NCBI GenBank assembly: GCA_965112965.1
Contig: CBCOTE010000019.1
Location: 1-64,000, forward strand
Reading direction: 5' to 3'
DNA from: CBCOTE01 sp965112965
Lineage (GTDB): Bacteria > Desulfobacterota > Desulfovibrionia > Desulfovibrionales > Desulfovibrionaceae
Length of the DNA stretch: 64,000 nt
Part shown: piece by piece, positions 20,941 to 30,254 of the stretch
Layout of the letters: the number at the start of each line of letters is the position of its first letter
Numbering within the stretch: position 1 is the stretch's first letter
Notes under the pieces: model-generated
The model's input: the letters and a program-made list of their open reading frames with translations, nothing else
Databases searched by the model: none
Told to the model about the DNA's origin: nothing
Position numbers and translations under genes: made by a program

Positions 20941-21693
20941 TCAGTAGTTTGGCCCATATTCGACAGAGGCCATATCTTCCAGTATACGGGCTACGGCGTT
21001 AAGTGGAGAGACAGCCCGGGCTATGGGACGGCCTACAACGAGAAAGTCTGATCCCAGCGCCACAGCTATGGCTGGTGTAGCCACTCTGGCTTGGTCATCT
21101 TGCGCCGCTCCTTCAGGCCTGATGCCAGGGGTGAGACAGAGGAAATCGCGGCCACAAACGGCCTTGATCTGCGCTACTTCCCATACCGAACAGACCGCTC
21201 CGTCCAACCCATGGCAATAAGCCTCCCAGGCCAAGGTTTGTGTCAGGCCGGTCAGGTCTGGCTCGATTAGGAGTTCGTTGTTAGATCTGGTTTGTCCGGT
21301 TAGTAGGCCCACATCTATGGGTGTTAGGCTTGTGAGTATGGTTACTCCGAGCAGCCTGAGCGACTGGCTGCTATGGTCAGACATATCCCAGGCTACCTTC
21401 CTGGCTGCAGTGAGCATGGCACTGCCGCCTACAGTATGCACTGTGAGCAGGTCTATGCCTAGACTGGAGGCGGCGCGTACTGCGCCGGCTACAGTATTGG
21501 GGATGTCATGTAATTTCAGATCTAGTAAGATTTTGAAATCTAGATCTTTGAGCTGGCGTATTACATTTGGACCGCCACTAATATACAATTCAAATCCGAC
21601 CTTGACCCATTGTACGTGGCTGGTGAGTTGGCGGGCCAACACTATGGCCTCTTCTGTTGTTGAAAAGTCTAGGGCGACGACTAGCTCGGCCAT
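20941..21693 (-). CDS. pyrF: Orotidine 5'-phosphate decarboxylase
   Basis: A 250-residue enzyme for the last step of UMP synthesis, decarboxylation of OMP. The group I signature DLKLHDIPNTV (58-68) with the catalytic Asp-Lys-Asp set is intact, as are the N-terminal VALDF strand with Lys at 31, and the phosphate-binding end (LTPGIRP near 190, VVGRPI near 220). It is the last gene of the yicC-DUF370-gmk-pyrF operon; its ATG follows the gmk stop by two bases, so it is probably co-translated. A stem-loop follows. Intact. Confidence 0.94.
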   Translation of the reverse strand: MAELVVALDFSTTEEAIVLARQLTSHVQWVKVGFELYISGGPNVIRQLKDLDFKILLDLKLHDIPNTVAGAVRAASSLGIDLLTVHTVGGSAMLTAARKVAWDMSDHSSQSLRLLGVTILTSLTPIDVGLLTGQTRSNNELLIEPDLTGLTQTLAWEAYCHGLDGAVCSVWEVAQIKAVCGRDFLCLTPGIRPEGAAQDDQARVATPAIAVALGSDFLVVGRPIARAVSPLNAVARILEDMASVEYGPNY

Positions 21694-21695
21694 GA

Positions 21696-22352
21696 TTATA
21701 CGTTCCAGTACTCCTGGAGGCCGGTAAGAAGACTGGGGCGGTATATGGGTCGTAGGGTTTCGGCGGTGTAGACAGCTTTTAGTTCGGCGTAGGCCGTTTC
21801 CAGACTGTTGTTAACCACCCATGTGTCGAAAAGCCTGGCCTCACGCAATTCGATCGTGGCGTCTGCCAGACGGCGGGCAATAGTTTTAGGGTCGTCGGTG
21901 CCGCGGTCGGTGAGTCGGGCCTTTAATGTCGCGATCTGAGGTGGCAACACAAATACATAGCAGCCTGACAGCCGTGCTTTGAGTTGGGCTGCGCCCTGTA
22001 CATCTACGTCCAAAAGTAGGTCACGTCCTTGAGCCATTAAGGAAAGTAATGGGGTCAAGGGCGTGCCGTAGCGGTTGCCGTGTACCTCGGACCACTCGAC
22101 GAAGACACCGTCGGCGATATGGGCGTCAAAGGCTTCCCTGGTGAGAAAGCGGTAATCACAGCCGTCCACTTCTCCGGGCCGCGGGGGGCGAGTTGTGCAG
22201 GAGACTGAAAAGGCTAAACGTGGGAATTCGAATAACAGTCGTTTGACTAGCGTAGTTTTTCCAGCCCCAGATGGGGCAGTTACGATCATGAGAATACCTA
22301 GACGGTCCGCAAATGGAGTGGCCTCAGCTATAGTCTCGGGTTGCTCGCTCAT
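21696..22352 (-). CDS. gmk: Guanylate kinase
   Basis: A 218-residue P-loop kinase that converts GMP to GDP. P-loop APSGAGKT at 26-33; the GMP-binding region follows (SCTTRPPRPGEVDGCDYRF, then FVEWSEVHGNRYGT), and the lid Arg-rich part (RLTDRGTDDPKTIARRL). The N-terminal 15 residues extend beyond the usual start, but the ATG used overlaps the DUF370 stop codon as ATGA, with AAGG just before it, so translational coupling fixes this start. Intact. Confidence 0.95.
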   Translation of the reverse strand: MSEQPETIAEATPFADRLGILMIVTAPSGAGKTTLVKRLLFEFPRLAFSVSCTTRPPRPGEVDGCDYRFLTREAFDAHIADGVFVEWSEVHGNRYGTPLTPLLSLMAQGRDLLLDVDVQGAAQLKARLSGCYVFVLPPQIATLKARLTDRGTDDPKTIARRLADATIELREARLFDTWVVNNSLETAYAELKAVYTAETLRPIYRPSLLTGLQEYWNV

Positions 22353-22603
22353 TCCTTGCCCCCATCTTTGAAGCGTTGGCTGATGGTTTCGGCCTGTATA
22401 GAGGACAATATCACGTGGTTGGAGTCCGTTACAAGAATGGAACGCGTTTTGCGGCCTTGCGTGGCATCGACGAGTCGTTTTTCGTCACGGGCTTCTTCGC
22501 GTATACGGCGCATGGGCGACGAGGCTGGGTTGACAATAGCAACGATGCGTTCGGCCACTACAGCGTTGCCGAATCCGATATTAAGCAGAGTCTGTCGGGC
22601 CAT
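22349..22603 (-). CDS. RemA/DUF370-family small regulator
   Basis: An 84-residue member of the DUF370 family (RemA, a DNA-binding activator of matrix genes in Bacillus). The typical start LNIGFGNAVVAERIVAIVNP and central RRIREEARDEKRLVDAT plus RSILVTDSNHVILS are intact. Shine-Dalgarno AAAGGA lies a few bases before the ATG, overlapping the end of yicC. The family commonly sits between yicC and gmk in many bacteria; in Deltaproteobacteria its target is unknown. Its retention here may simply reflect the operon or a basic role. Confidence 0.88.
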   Translation of the reverse strand: MARQTLLNIGFGNAVVAERIVAIVNPASSPMRRIREEARDEKRLVDATQGRKTRSILVTDSNHVILSSIQAETISQRFKDGGKE

Positions 22604-22613
22604 AAACTATCCT

Positions 22614-23537
22614 TTATTCCAAATTCTGTACTTGCTCGCGGCATTTTTCAAGCTCGGCTTTAAAATCTACTACTAGCCGAGAAATTTGGGCGTCATGGGC
22701 CTTGTTACTACAGGTGTTGATTTCCCGAAAGCATTCCTGGAGTGTGAAATCTAGTCGTTTGCCTGCTTCCCGATCCTGGCATATTATTTCCTTCAGTAAG
22801 CTAATGTGGGCGGATAGACGCGTTAACTCTTCGCTTATGTCTAGACGGTCGGCTAATAGGACTAACTCCTGTAGCAGTCGGTCGCGGTCCATTTCCAGGT
22901 TAAAACGGTCTAGGAGCTGCTGCGTCCGGGTCCAGGCAGCCTCAAATTTTTTTTCTCGGGCTCCTAGGATGCGTTCGTGGATGGCATTCAGCCAATTGAC
23001 TAGGCGGGCATAGCGTTTTTCGAGGTCTTTGGTCAGTACAGCACCTTCGATATTCCGGGATGTGGTCCAGTTTTTCAGCGCTAAGGTCAGACCATGCTCC
23101 AAGCTAGTTACTAGTGCGGTGTCTGGAATGGCCAGCGCATCTTCCCATAAACCTGGCAGACTAAGAAGTCGGTTAATATCAGGTTTGAATTTTAGGCTAT
23201 GTTCCGCAGCGAAGTCCGTAATTTGATCTAGCATGGCTTTGGCCTGTGTCCGGTTGAAGGATAGCCCCACTAAGTTAGGATCCTGTAGCTCTAGATATAG
23301 GAAGAGCTCTACGCGGCCTCGGACAGCGAAATGGCGCACAATTTTTTCCCAGGCCGTCTCTTGGGAACGCAGGAAGAAAGGGAGTCGCCAGCGGAGGTCA
23401 AGGTGGCGGTTATTGACGCTGTGGATTTCCCATGTATAGTTCCAGTTGGTGTTGGACGTGACTGTCAAGGAAAAACCGGCAGTGGAGCCGTGAACATTGA
23501 GGGAGTAACGTCCGAATCCAGTCATGCTGCGGGGCAT
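22614..23537 (-). CDS. yicC: YicC/YloC-family endoribonuclease
   Basis: A 307-residue protein with the typical N terminus MPRSMTGFGR and the highly conserved C terminus (LDFTLQECFREINTCSNKA, then ISRLVVDFKAELEKCREQ). YicC proteins are RNases with a hexameric clamp fold and take part in small-RNA turnover. First gene of a four-gene operon with DUF370, gmk and pyrF, 10 bases or less between neighbours. The start is set by the conserved MTGFGR; upstream there is only a weak GAG. Intact. Confidence 0.93.
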   Translation of the reverse strand: MPRSMTGFGRYSLNVHGSTAGFSLTVTSNTNWNYTWEIHSVNNRHLDLRWRLPFFLRSQETAWEKIVRHFAVRGRVELFLYLELQDPNLVGLSFNRTQAKAMLDQITDFAAEHSLKFKPDINRLLSLPGLWEDALAIPDTALVTSLEHGLTLALKNWTTSRNIEGAVLTKDLEKRYARLVNWLNAIHERILGAREKKFEAAWTRTQQLLDRFNLEMDRDRLLQELVLLADRLDISEELTRLSAHISLLKEIICQDREAGKRLDFTLQECFREINTCSNKAHDAQISRLVVDFKAELEKCREQVQNLE

Positions 23538-25302
23538 TTAAGGTCTCGTATGGCGGAGTGATGGTTTGTACTGAACCGGCTATGTAAGACGGCATAGTAT
23601 GGCTTGTGCAGAAACATAAGTTACGACTGGAGTTCGATTCTCTCACATAATTAATAAACAATCAGGTTGGCGATATCCAGCTGCCTTTGTTAAAGACAAG
23701 GGCCAGGTCGGTTTGTAGGCTGTGGCCTAAATATAATCTGGTGAATATAATTTTTTCTAGCGGCTAATACAAGTCGTTCTTAGATTAAAAAAATTGGATC
23801 GCAATTGGCATAACGCCAGCTGTTAGGATATGTTAAAATTTACTCTTAGGCATCGGTGGCGAGCTAGTTTTTTTTGATCAGATCGTCTAGGGGCAAGCCA
23901 CTTGAAGGCTAACGGCCAGCAGCACATGAAGGCGTTTAGTTAATACAGTTTAGGTTAAGTGGGGGGGGGTTGAACGGGTAGCGAGGCTAATGTTTGGCGA
24001 GTCGCCATGAGTGGGGTGATGGTATTGGTTAGTTACTCCTTATGGCGTTGAGTGCTGAATAGAGGAAGAATTCCAGTACTGGCCTAGGATTTGAAGACAT
24101 ACTGGGGCCACTTGGTGTCTTTTTCATAGGAGGCAAGTAAGGGCGTTTACATCTGACAATCATGGGTTGTTAATGATTACATCAGCATTAAAATTCGGTC
24201 AAGGTCTGGAAACAAGGTTATAATATGGTGTGCGCAGTATTTATAGGTGTCATATCAGAGAGGCGGCTAGTTTCCTTTACCAGTATCTGTGATATGACAG
24301 TACAATTAGGCGGCACAGTTAGGCGATGCGTTCTTTGCGCAAGAGTCTGGATGTCGCCTGAGGTAACTGGTTAGGTTGCGGGGAGAGTAGGCATCTGTAC
24401 CGTAAGGTATGATATTTTCGGTATATGGCTTGTTTTTTTGGCTTCAATTAAACTAGTGAGCAGGTTTGCATCCAGCCTGGATATGGGCCACATTCTGCAG
24501 CGTTGTATTGCACTTGAGTACTATTTTGGATCGGCAATTGTTGCGTTCTATGCGAGCTAATACAGTTGGGTTCCGCTCTGGAGCGATAGCTTCGGCCGTG
24601 AGCAGAGTAGTAATATTGGGGAGGCGGTCAGGGCTCATGATCTTGGGCTCGAGCTGGCTGGGGTTCGTAGCGCTAGTCTAATATACAGGCGGGCTTAGTT
24701 GGTATGCTTAGAGCTTGGTACTGTTTGAGGGCACGTTGATTTTATAGAAGCCGTGTACATATCTTGATTTATACACCTAGTTCCTCCGTCAGGCCTCTGT
24801 CATAGTAGCCAGGGTTGGTGTCAACTAATATCAGTTTCTGGAAGTCAGCGGCGAAAATAGTTAGTTTTTTTGTTATATCCGCGCGAGGGCGGTTACAGCT
24901 GGGATTGCTAGTGATGGCATGAATAACAGGCGCAACGGTCTAAGCAGTTCTTTTGTTTCTTGATTATAGCCTGCCTTAGGGTGCTAATCAGTGCTGACTT
25001 AGATAGCAAATTTGGTACCTGGGTGGCTTTAGGGTTGGCCGGGACTAGATTAAAGCGGCTGTATAGGTCGATTTTATACTGATAAGGCAAAACTTATTGA
25101 CCTAAAGGCAGGGGCCGATCTGGGCTAGAATAGTGTCATTGTAGTCGGTTACAGTGAGGTGACAGACGGGGTATTCTTGCCGTAAGTCGACTATAGTTCG
25201 CGTCTTCATAGGGTTTATGCAGGAGCTTGTTCCTCGCACTGGTTAACATCACAGTCTACAATGATGATAGCGAAGGTATGCAAAATTGAAGAGATAAGGA
25301 TG
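23538..25302. other. Decayed DNA between yicC and mnmA
   Basis: No intact gene. Downstream of mnmA on the same strand, readable minus-strand pieces remain, such as MKTRTIVDLRQEYPVCHLTV (about 25150-25210) and, after stops, a frame at 24908-25090 with ALISTLRQAIIKK. This suggests a former gene following mnmA, of unknown identity. A G9 run lies at 23961-23969. Confidence 0.4.
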
Positions 25303-26403
25303 TCATTCAGTGATTGGCGCGGCTTTCGGGTCCTGGGGTAGGAGAATGCCACCAGCGAGTACGGCACCATCGGGAGCGTATATCGCGGCCACCTGGCCTG
25401 GTGCTGGCATGGTGCTTGGTGTCAGAAAATTGACCTCTAATACGTCTCCAGCCGAGGCGGTAACGGATAAATTTGTAACGGCCGGGTCGGCTTTTTGGCG
25501 GTAATGGGTGCGCACGAGCACGGTTTTTGGCCAATATTCTGGTGGTACGAGAAGGTTGAGTTCACCCACACGGCAACTTGAGGTGGCCAGTGTCGGTCGA
25601 GGTCCAACTAATAGACTATTGGTCTTGATATTTTTGCCTACAACATAGAGTGGCTCGGCAAAAGGCAGGCCTAGACCACGGCGCTGGCCGACGGTGTAAC
25701 GCCATAGGCCGTGATGTCGGCCGAGTTTCCGGCCGTCGACGAACTGGATAGAACCAGGACCAGGCAGAGAGGTACCACATTTTTCATTATGGCGTTCCAA
25801 AAAAGACCTATAATCGTCCTTGGACACAAAGCAGATTTCTTGGCTTTCATTTGGCAATGGTGGGAAGAGGCCACGTTCGATCAGGGCAGCGCGTACGGCG
25901 GCTTTGGTGAATCTTCCTAAGGGGAAGACAGCTCTGGCTAGACGCCCTGGGGGCACTAAGGCCAAAAAATAGCTCTGTTCCTTCAATAAGTCGGCTCCGT
26001 ATGATAGTGTCTGACCGTAGTGAAAGTGATCGATGCGACGGGCATAGTGGCCTGTGGTTAGGCATTCGGCACCTTCGGCTAGAGCTGCATCCATAATGAG
26101 GCCGAATTTAATCACCGCGTTGCAGCGGGCGCAAGGGTTGGGTGTCAGCCCAGCGGCGTAGGCCGCGGCGAATGGCTTGATCACCAGGTGTTCGAATTCT
26201 GTTGTTAGGTCTAGGGTCTTGAAAGGGACACGTAGGTGACAGCAGAGATTTGCGAGGCCAGCTACGGCGGCTTCACCGCTGGCGTTGAGGGGTAGAAGGC
26301 GGCCATGTAGGGCCAATAGATCGTGCCCTTGCTCCCGGAGCAGGACTAAGGCTAGAAGGCTGTCAATACCGCCACTGACGGCTATAGCAATACGTGTAGA
26401 CAT
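25303..26403 (-). CDS. mnmA: tRNA 2-thiouridylase MnmA
   Basis: A 366-residue enzyme that adds sulfur to U34 of tRNA-Lys, -Glu and -Gln in the cytoplasm. The ATP-pyrophosphatase P-loop reads SGGIDS (10-15, usually SGGVDS). The catalytic cysteines are present: C91 in NPCARCN and C191 in SQEICF. KEQSYFLA (141-148), YTVGQRRGLG and the C-terminal beta-barrel region follow. GGAGG lies five bases before the ATG, an excellent ribosome binding site. Monocistronic in the present state; a long inverted repeat lies 150-220 bases upstream. Intact, and needed for accurate decoding, which explains its retention. Confidence 0.93.
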   Translation of the reverse strand: MSTRIAIAVSGGIDSLLALVLLREQGHDLLALHGRLLPLNASGEAAVAGLANLCCHLRVPFKTLDLTTEFEHLVIKPFAAAYAAGLTPNPCARCNAVIKFGLIMDAALAEGAECLTTGHYARRIDHFHYGQTLSYGADLLKEQSYFLALVPPGRLARAVFPLGRFTKAAVRAALIERGLFPPLPNESQEICFVSKDDYRSFLERHNEKCGTSLPGPGSIQFVDGRKLGRHHGLWRYTVGQRRGLGLPFAEPLYVVGKNIKTNSLLVGPRPTLATSSCRVGELNLLVPPEYWPKTVLVRTHYRQKADPAVTNLSVTASAGDVLEVNFLTPSTMPAPGQVAAIYAPDGAVLAGGILLPQDPKAAPITE

Positions 26404-26556
26404 GTATACCTCCAGCGGCTCTACGGAGCCATCGGCTACTTAGGTCCATATTTTTTTTAGGAAAAGTAGTACACTGGCCATATATCTGTGACTAGACGTG
26501 AAAATTGTTTAACTTTTTCTATTTCACGCATAATCATAAAAGTTTTTTTTAAGAGA

Positions 26557-26620
26557 TGGGAAAGAGTATAAATGGGGGGATGGGAATTTTTAAAAAATTT
26601 CCCATCCCCCCATTTTCCCA
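26557..26620. repeat. Long near-perfect inverted repeat upstream of mnmA
   Basis: The arms AATGGGGGGATGGGAA (26571-26586) and TTCCCATCCCCCCATT (26599-26614) are perfect 16-base complements; inside, a T run faces an A run, extending the stem to about 20 pairs with one bulge. An outer arm TGGGAAA (26557-26563) matches TTTCCCA (26614-26620). On the plus strand no T run follows; on the minus strand the T run is also missing. It could be a strong mRNA hairpin, a relic of a repeat element or a structural signal. Confidence 0.75.
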
Positions 26621-26924
26621 CGATATTGTTATTTCGCTTGTCGCTTTTGCTCTTAGGCTTGTGGGTGAGGTCATTGAGGTCGTGGACGAAATCGATCAGG
26701 CGGGTGGCAAACATTGCCTGGTCGGTATTAGTTTTGCTGGTCTGGTTTTAGCCGGCACTTGATAGGATATTATCTCAGTTACGTCCCAGCTGACACTGAA
26801 AGCAATTTTTGATGTGGCGGCTCATTTGCATTGGCATTGTAGAATAATTAGAAGATAGTGTTGGCGATGCCCGAGATATTTTTTTTGTTGGCTTTATCAC
26901 ATTGAACGTGATTTAGTCAGTGGA

Positions 26925-27480
26925 TTAGATTGGCGTTCCACGATGCTGGGCTATGAAGACTACTGCGCTGTTGATACTGCTGATGATTACTACGACATCG
27001 CCCGCGACAGCCACGGTATAGTTGGTATTATTTTTTTGGACGTCCTGGACTATCAGTGACACCTTTCCAGTAGTGACCTTCGGTATTATGATTAGCCAAC
27101 GTCTTGACCTTGTGGACAATAACAGCGCAATATTAATTGAACTCTTTGGCTGAGGCAGCTGCAATGGTGGAGTTCAGAGTCTCAGGTTATCTTGTTTGGC
27201 GATGTGTCTGATGACGTCGGTGGCTTTGCTTTTTTTGGCCGTTTAACCCAGAGCATCATAATGCTGGTAGTACTGGCCAGATCTATAGCTTTAGCAGCAA
27301 TCTTTGAGTTTGCCTATATGTTAATAGCATGCTGTGAGTTGCGGGCCATACTTTTGTATTGGAAGTGATGTTGTTTGTGGACTAAGCAAGTGTTGGGCTA
27401 TGCCAGCGATGACCTTTATGCCGGCGTTTATTTTCTTAACGATTGATGTTACGGTGTTGATATTCATGAATTTTATTTGA
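26925..27480 (-). pseudogene. Methyl-accepting chemotaxis protein, decayed signalling domain
   Basis: Reading the minus strand across frames shows the ordered landmarks of a chemoreceptor cytoplasmic tip and its return helix. KATDVIRHIAKQDNL matches the ..I.DVI..IADQTNLL box; about ten residues later IAAASAKEFN matches IEAARAGE; VHKVKTLAN matches VADEVRKLAE; then LIVQDVQKNN and VAVAGDVVVIISSIN match the ..I..IQ.....I.....AV..I. return helix. It holds several frameshifts and stops (TAA inside the AGE region). The sensory part upstream can no longer be read. This implies loss of chemotaxis, and probably of motility. Confidence 0.6.
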
Positions 27481-27619
27481 TAGTGGCAGGCTATGAGTAC
27501 GGCGCTGGCTTCATAATAAGATCCGTACACTAGAGATCGCCTGGGGCGCACGAGTCTACTCGTTGTTGGAGGCGGGGGGGGGTAAAAGGAGGAGAAGGCG
27601 GTATCTTCTTTGACCAATA

Positions 27620-28539
27620 TGCGACCAGATTAAGTTTTCTTCGTCTAGAGAGCGGACTATCTGGGGGCGTCTCTATAGAACCTTTCAAGTATGGACATGG
27701 AAGCACTTGCTATGGACAGCTTGTCGGCTTTAAGGAATAGTTATCTAGGTGGTAGATTATTCAGTAACGTAGGGGGGGGTAAGAGTAGCAGTTAGGTGTA
27801 TCTCTATGGTTTTCGACCATAGGCTGCTTGTTAATGTAGCAGAACAGAAGGGACATGATAATGAGCAAGGCGAGTGAGTCCTTTGTTTTTTTAGATTAAG
27901 GGTGGTGGTGCCGAGATTGACTTAGCCTATATTTTTCCTCGACGAGTCGGCGTTGACAGTAGGATTTTATACAGAATGCCTGGCAGGAACACTAGAAGCG
28001 GTCCTGGAGAGCAACGATTAAGCCTTGCTTGACGCTTACCTGATGTCCGCCAGTAGGAATTTAGATTACGCGGGCATTAGTCCATGGGTAGGAAGGAGAA
28101 AATAGTTAGCCGATACGTTGAAGCTCAACTAACGAGGTTTTTTACAGCCAACCCCTTCTTTTTTTGTTAGTAGCCAGAGAGGCTGAGGTGAAGATCAAGA
28201 GAGAGGTTGGTCGCTATCTATTGGAAGACCAACCATTGCTCTGCGGATCCTGCTGGTTGTTCTAGCGTTGACTGGCCAGCTACAGTTCTAGATTTTCGTT
28301 TCACGGACAAGCCATATCTTCTTTTGATGCATTAATTCTGGATTAAATGGAGACCATGATCACCGAAAGGCGCCGATTTTTTTGCGGTAGAGGTAATTTT
28401 TTAAGGCCGTGGCAGCCTTGCATCGTCCAAGTATTGTCTTAAGGCATGCCGTCGCCCATAGGCTTACGTAACTTCATGCAGCAGTAGATAGTTCAGATAA
28501 CTGTTAGACCAAAAAAAAGATGACTAGAGGTCTGATATT
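27620..28539. other. Decayed DNA without recognised gene
   Basis: Nothing I can name. It may contain the unreadable N-terminal part of the chemoreceptor gene. G8-9 runs lie at 27574-27582 and 27772-27779. Confidence 0.4.
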
Positions 28540-28830
28540 AATTCAGTTTGTCTTAATCTTACTTCTAGTAGCATTATTTTTTTTGAATCATATTTAGCAA
28601 GATGGCCATCTTGGCTGGATTTTGTTCGTCATTGTATTACACAGCGCATTTTTTCTTTAAGTATGACGATTCAGTCGGTATGATAGTTTTATCACTGCTG
28701 GTGTTGTTATTGAATACGATTATCAGATTTGTTTTATGTTTTAATCTGGTCAAATTTTTCGGCTGGGGAGTGGGGTTGAGTATTTTGTTTTACCGTCCTG
28801 TATTTACATGGTAATATCTGTGCCGTTTTG
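28540..28830 (+). pseudogene. DUF5684-like small membrane protein, decayed
   Basis: On the plus strand, combining frames, the pieces GHLGWILFVIVL, then MIVLSLLVLLLNTIIRFVLC and FNLVKFFGWGVGLSILF follow the layout of DUF5684 proteins: a GWA.l.PiyN segment, a second helix ending in P.vN.i, then the characteristic lAK.FGK..GF..gL...P block. At least one frame change is needed between the first and second part, and the end is lost after 28814. A 70-codon frame (28602-28814) is what remains continuous. Confidence 0.45.
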
Positions 28831-30254
28831 TGCTTTGCCGTCGCCAGGACGGGTACAGCTCAGGGATTTTGTTTTCTACCGACCCGAGAAGTTCGTCGCA
28901 ACTTAAGTTAATTCAGGACGCTGCGGATGATTATTTTTTTATTGATGACGCCCTGACCTACTCGTTGCTACCTACGAATTGTTACTATGCAAAATCGGGC
29001 ATGGAGAGGCACGTTTTATCATGCCGAGGCGACGCTGTGCTTTCGCGTGTAGAACGGTAGAAAAGTAGGACGCTATGTTTTTTTTTGGTGCACCTTTATG
29101 AATATCTGATTATTAAGCATGACTGCATTGCGATTATAATGGCACTTAAGACTTATACGGCCATTCCGGGTATTCCAGCCATAATGGTTAATCGTGGAGG
29201 GGGATAGAAAAACTTTAGTAGGCCTTTGCTGTTGGTGCGGCCGATTGCGTACTTAAATTATTGACGCAGCCCACCTGTGAGCTTGTATGGTTTAGGATTT
29301 GTAACGTAAAGCGAAGATGAACCAGAGTAAAATTTATAATATGAGTAGATGTCCTGGCCGGCTGGTCTGGAGAGGCTAGTATCGGCCTGAGCGGGATGAA
29401 CAGGGCCTTAGATATATATTAGCTAAACGTGCCCTGTACAGGCCTACGACGGATCCGATGTATTGGACTGTCCGAGGGTCGCCTTCCTTCCCAAGATTTT
29501 TATGCGCTGTTTATTTTTAACCTCAACGTCAGACCTTGCCGTTTTGGTGAGTGACAATGCATAGAAGAGCTGGCTCTCTGATCCTGGGAGAGCTTAGCAG
29601 TGGTCCGTAACAGGCATTGGTTTAGGCCACCTAGTGAGGCGTCGACTATCATTGATGTCATATGGCTGATACGGAGTATCATAATATGTAAGAATTTTTT
29701 TGCAAGCCAACGCTTTCTCTGGCGGCGAACCCTTCATCTGGTGGTCAGAAGGGGTCGCCGCTGGGCTTGCGTATTGCATCCTGGCTTAGAGGTAGTGTCA
29801 GATGTTTAGTTCGGGTTATTTAGTCTCTACTGGCCACTTGCCTGCGAATTCACCAAGAGCGTTACACTGCCCTGGAGATCATGCTCAAGGCTGGTTATTT
29901 TTTTTTTGGGTTTATAAATTTGACCTGGAGTTTCTTTGTGTCCGGGTGCTGCAATATTTTCGTCGTTTTTATAGCTAAGCGACGACTTGGCAGAAAAACC
30001 GTGGGCGGGTTGGGCTGCCACTGTTGGATGTGTATTGATGCTTGGCACGACTGATGCGTAAGGGCCACAAGCGAGCTCGATTAAGGCAACAGCGCCTGTT
30101 TCATTCTGCCATTAGCCGAGCACCTTACGTTGCAGTTAGTTTTCGTTAATTTTGGCATACTGTGTCGACTCCGTCATCCTCGATGCCGGGCATCGGCATA
30201 TTGTTCTCCTCAATCTGCGTATTTTTTGGGGATCGGTCTCAGTTTTTATTTTGT
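28831..30254. other. Decayed DNA without recognised gene
   Basis: Several short frames on both strands (for example 28830-29060 plus, 29827-30048 minus) have protein-like stretches but no family I recognise and no start signals. It lies downstream of the radical SAM gene. Confidence 0.4.

Noticed and set aside
23605..23650. T-arm-like GGAGTTCGATTCTCTC
   Set aside because: No matching acceptor, D or anticodon arms upstream; neither a tRNA nor a tmRNA end can be folded.
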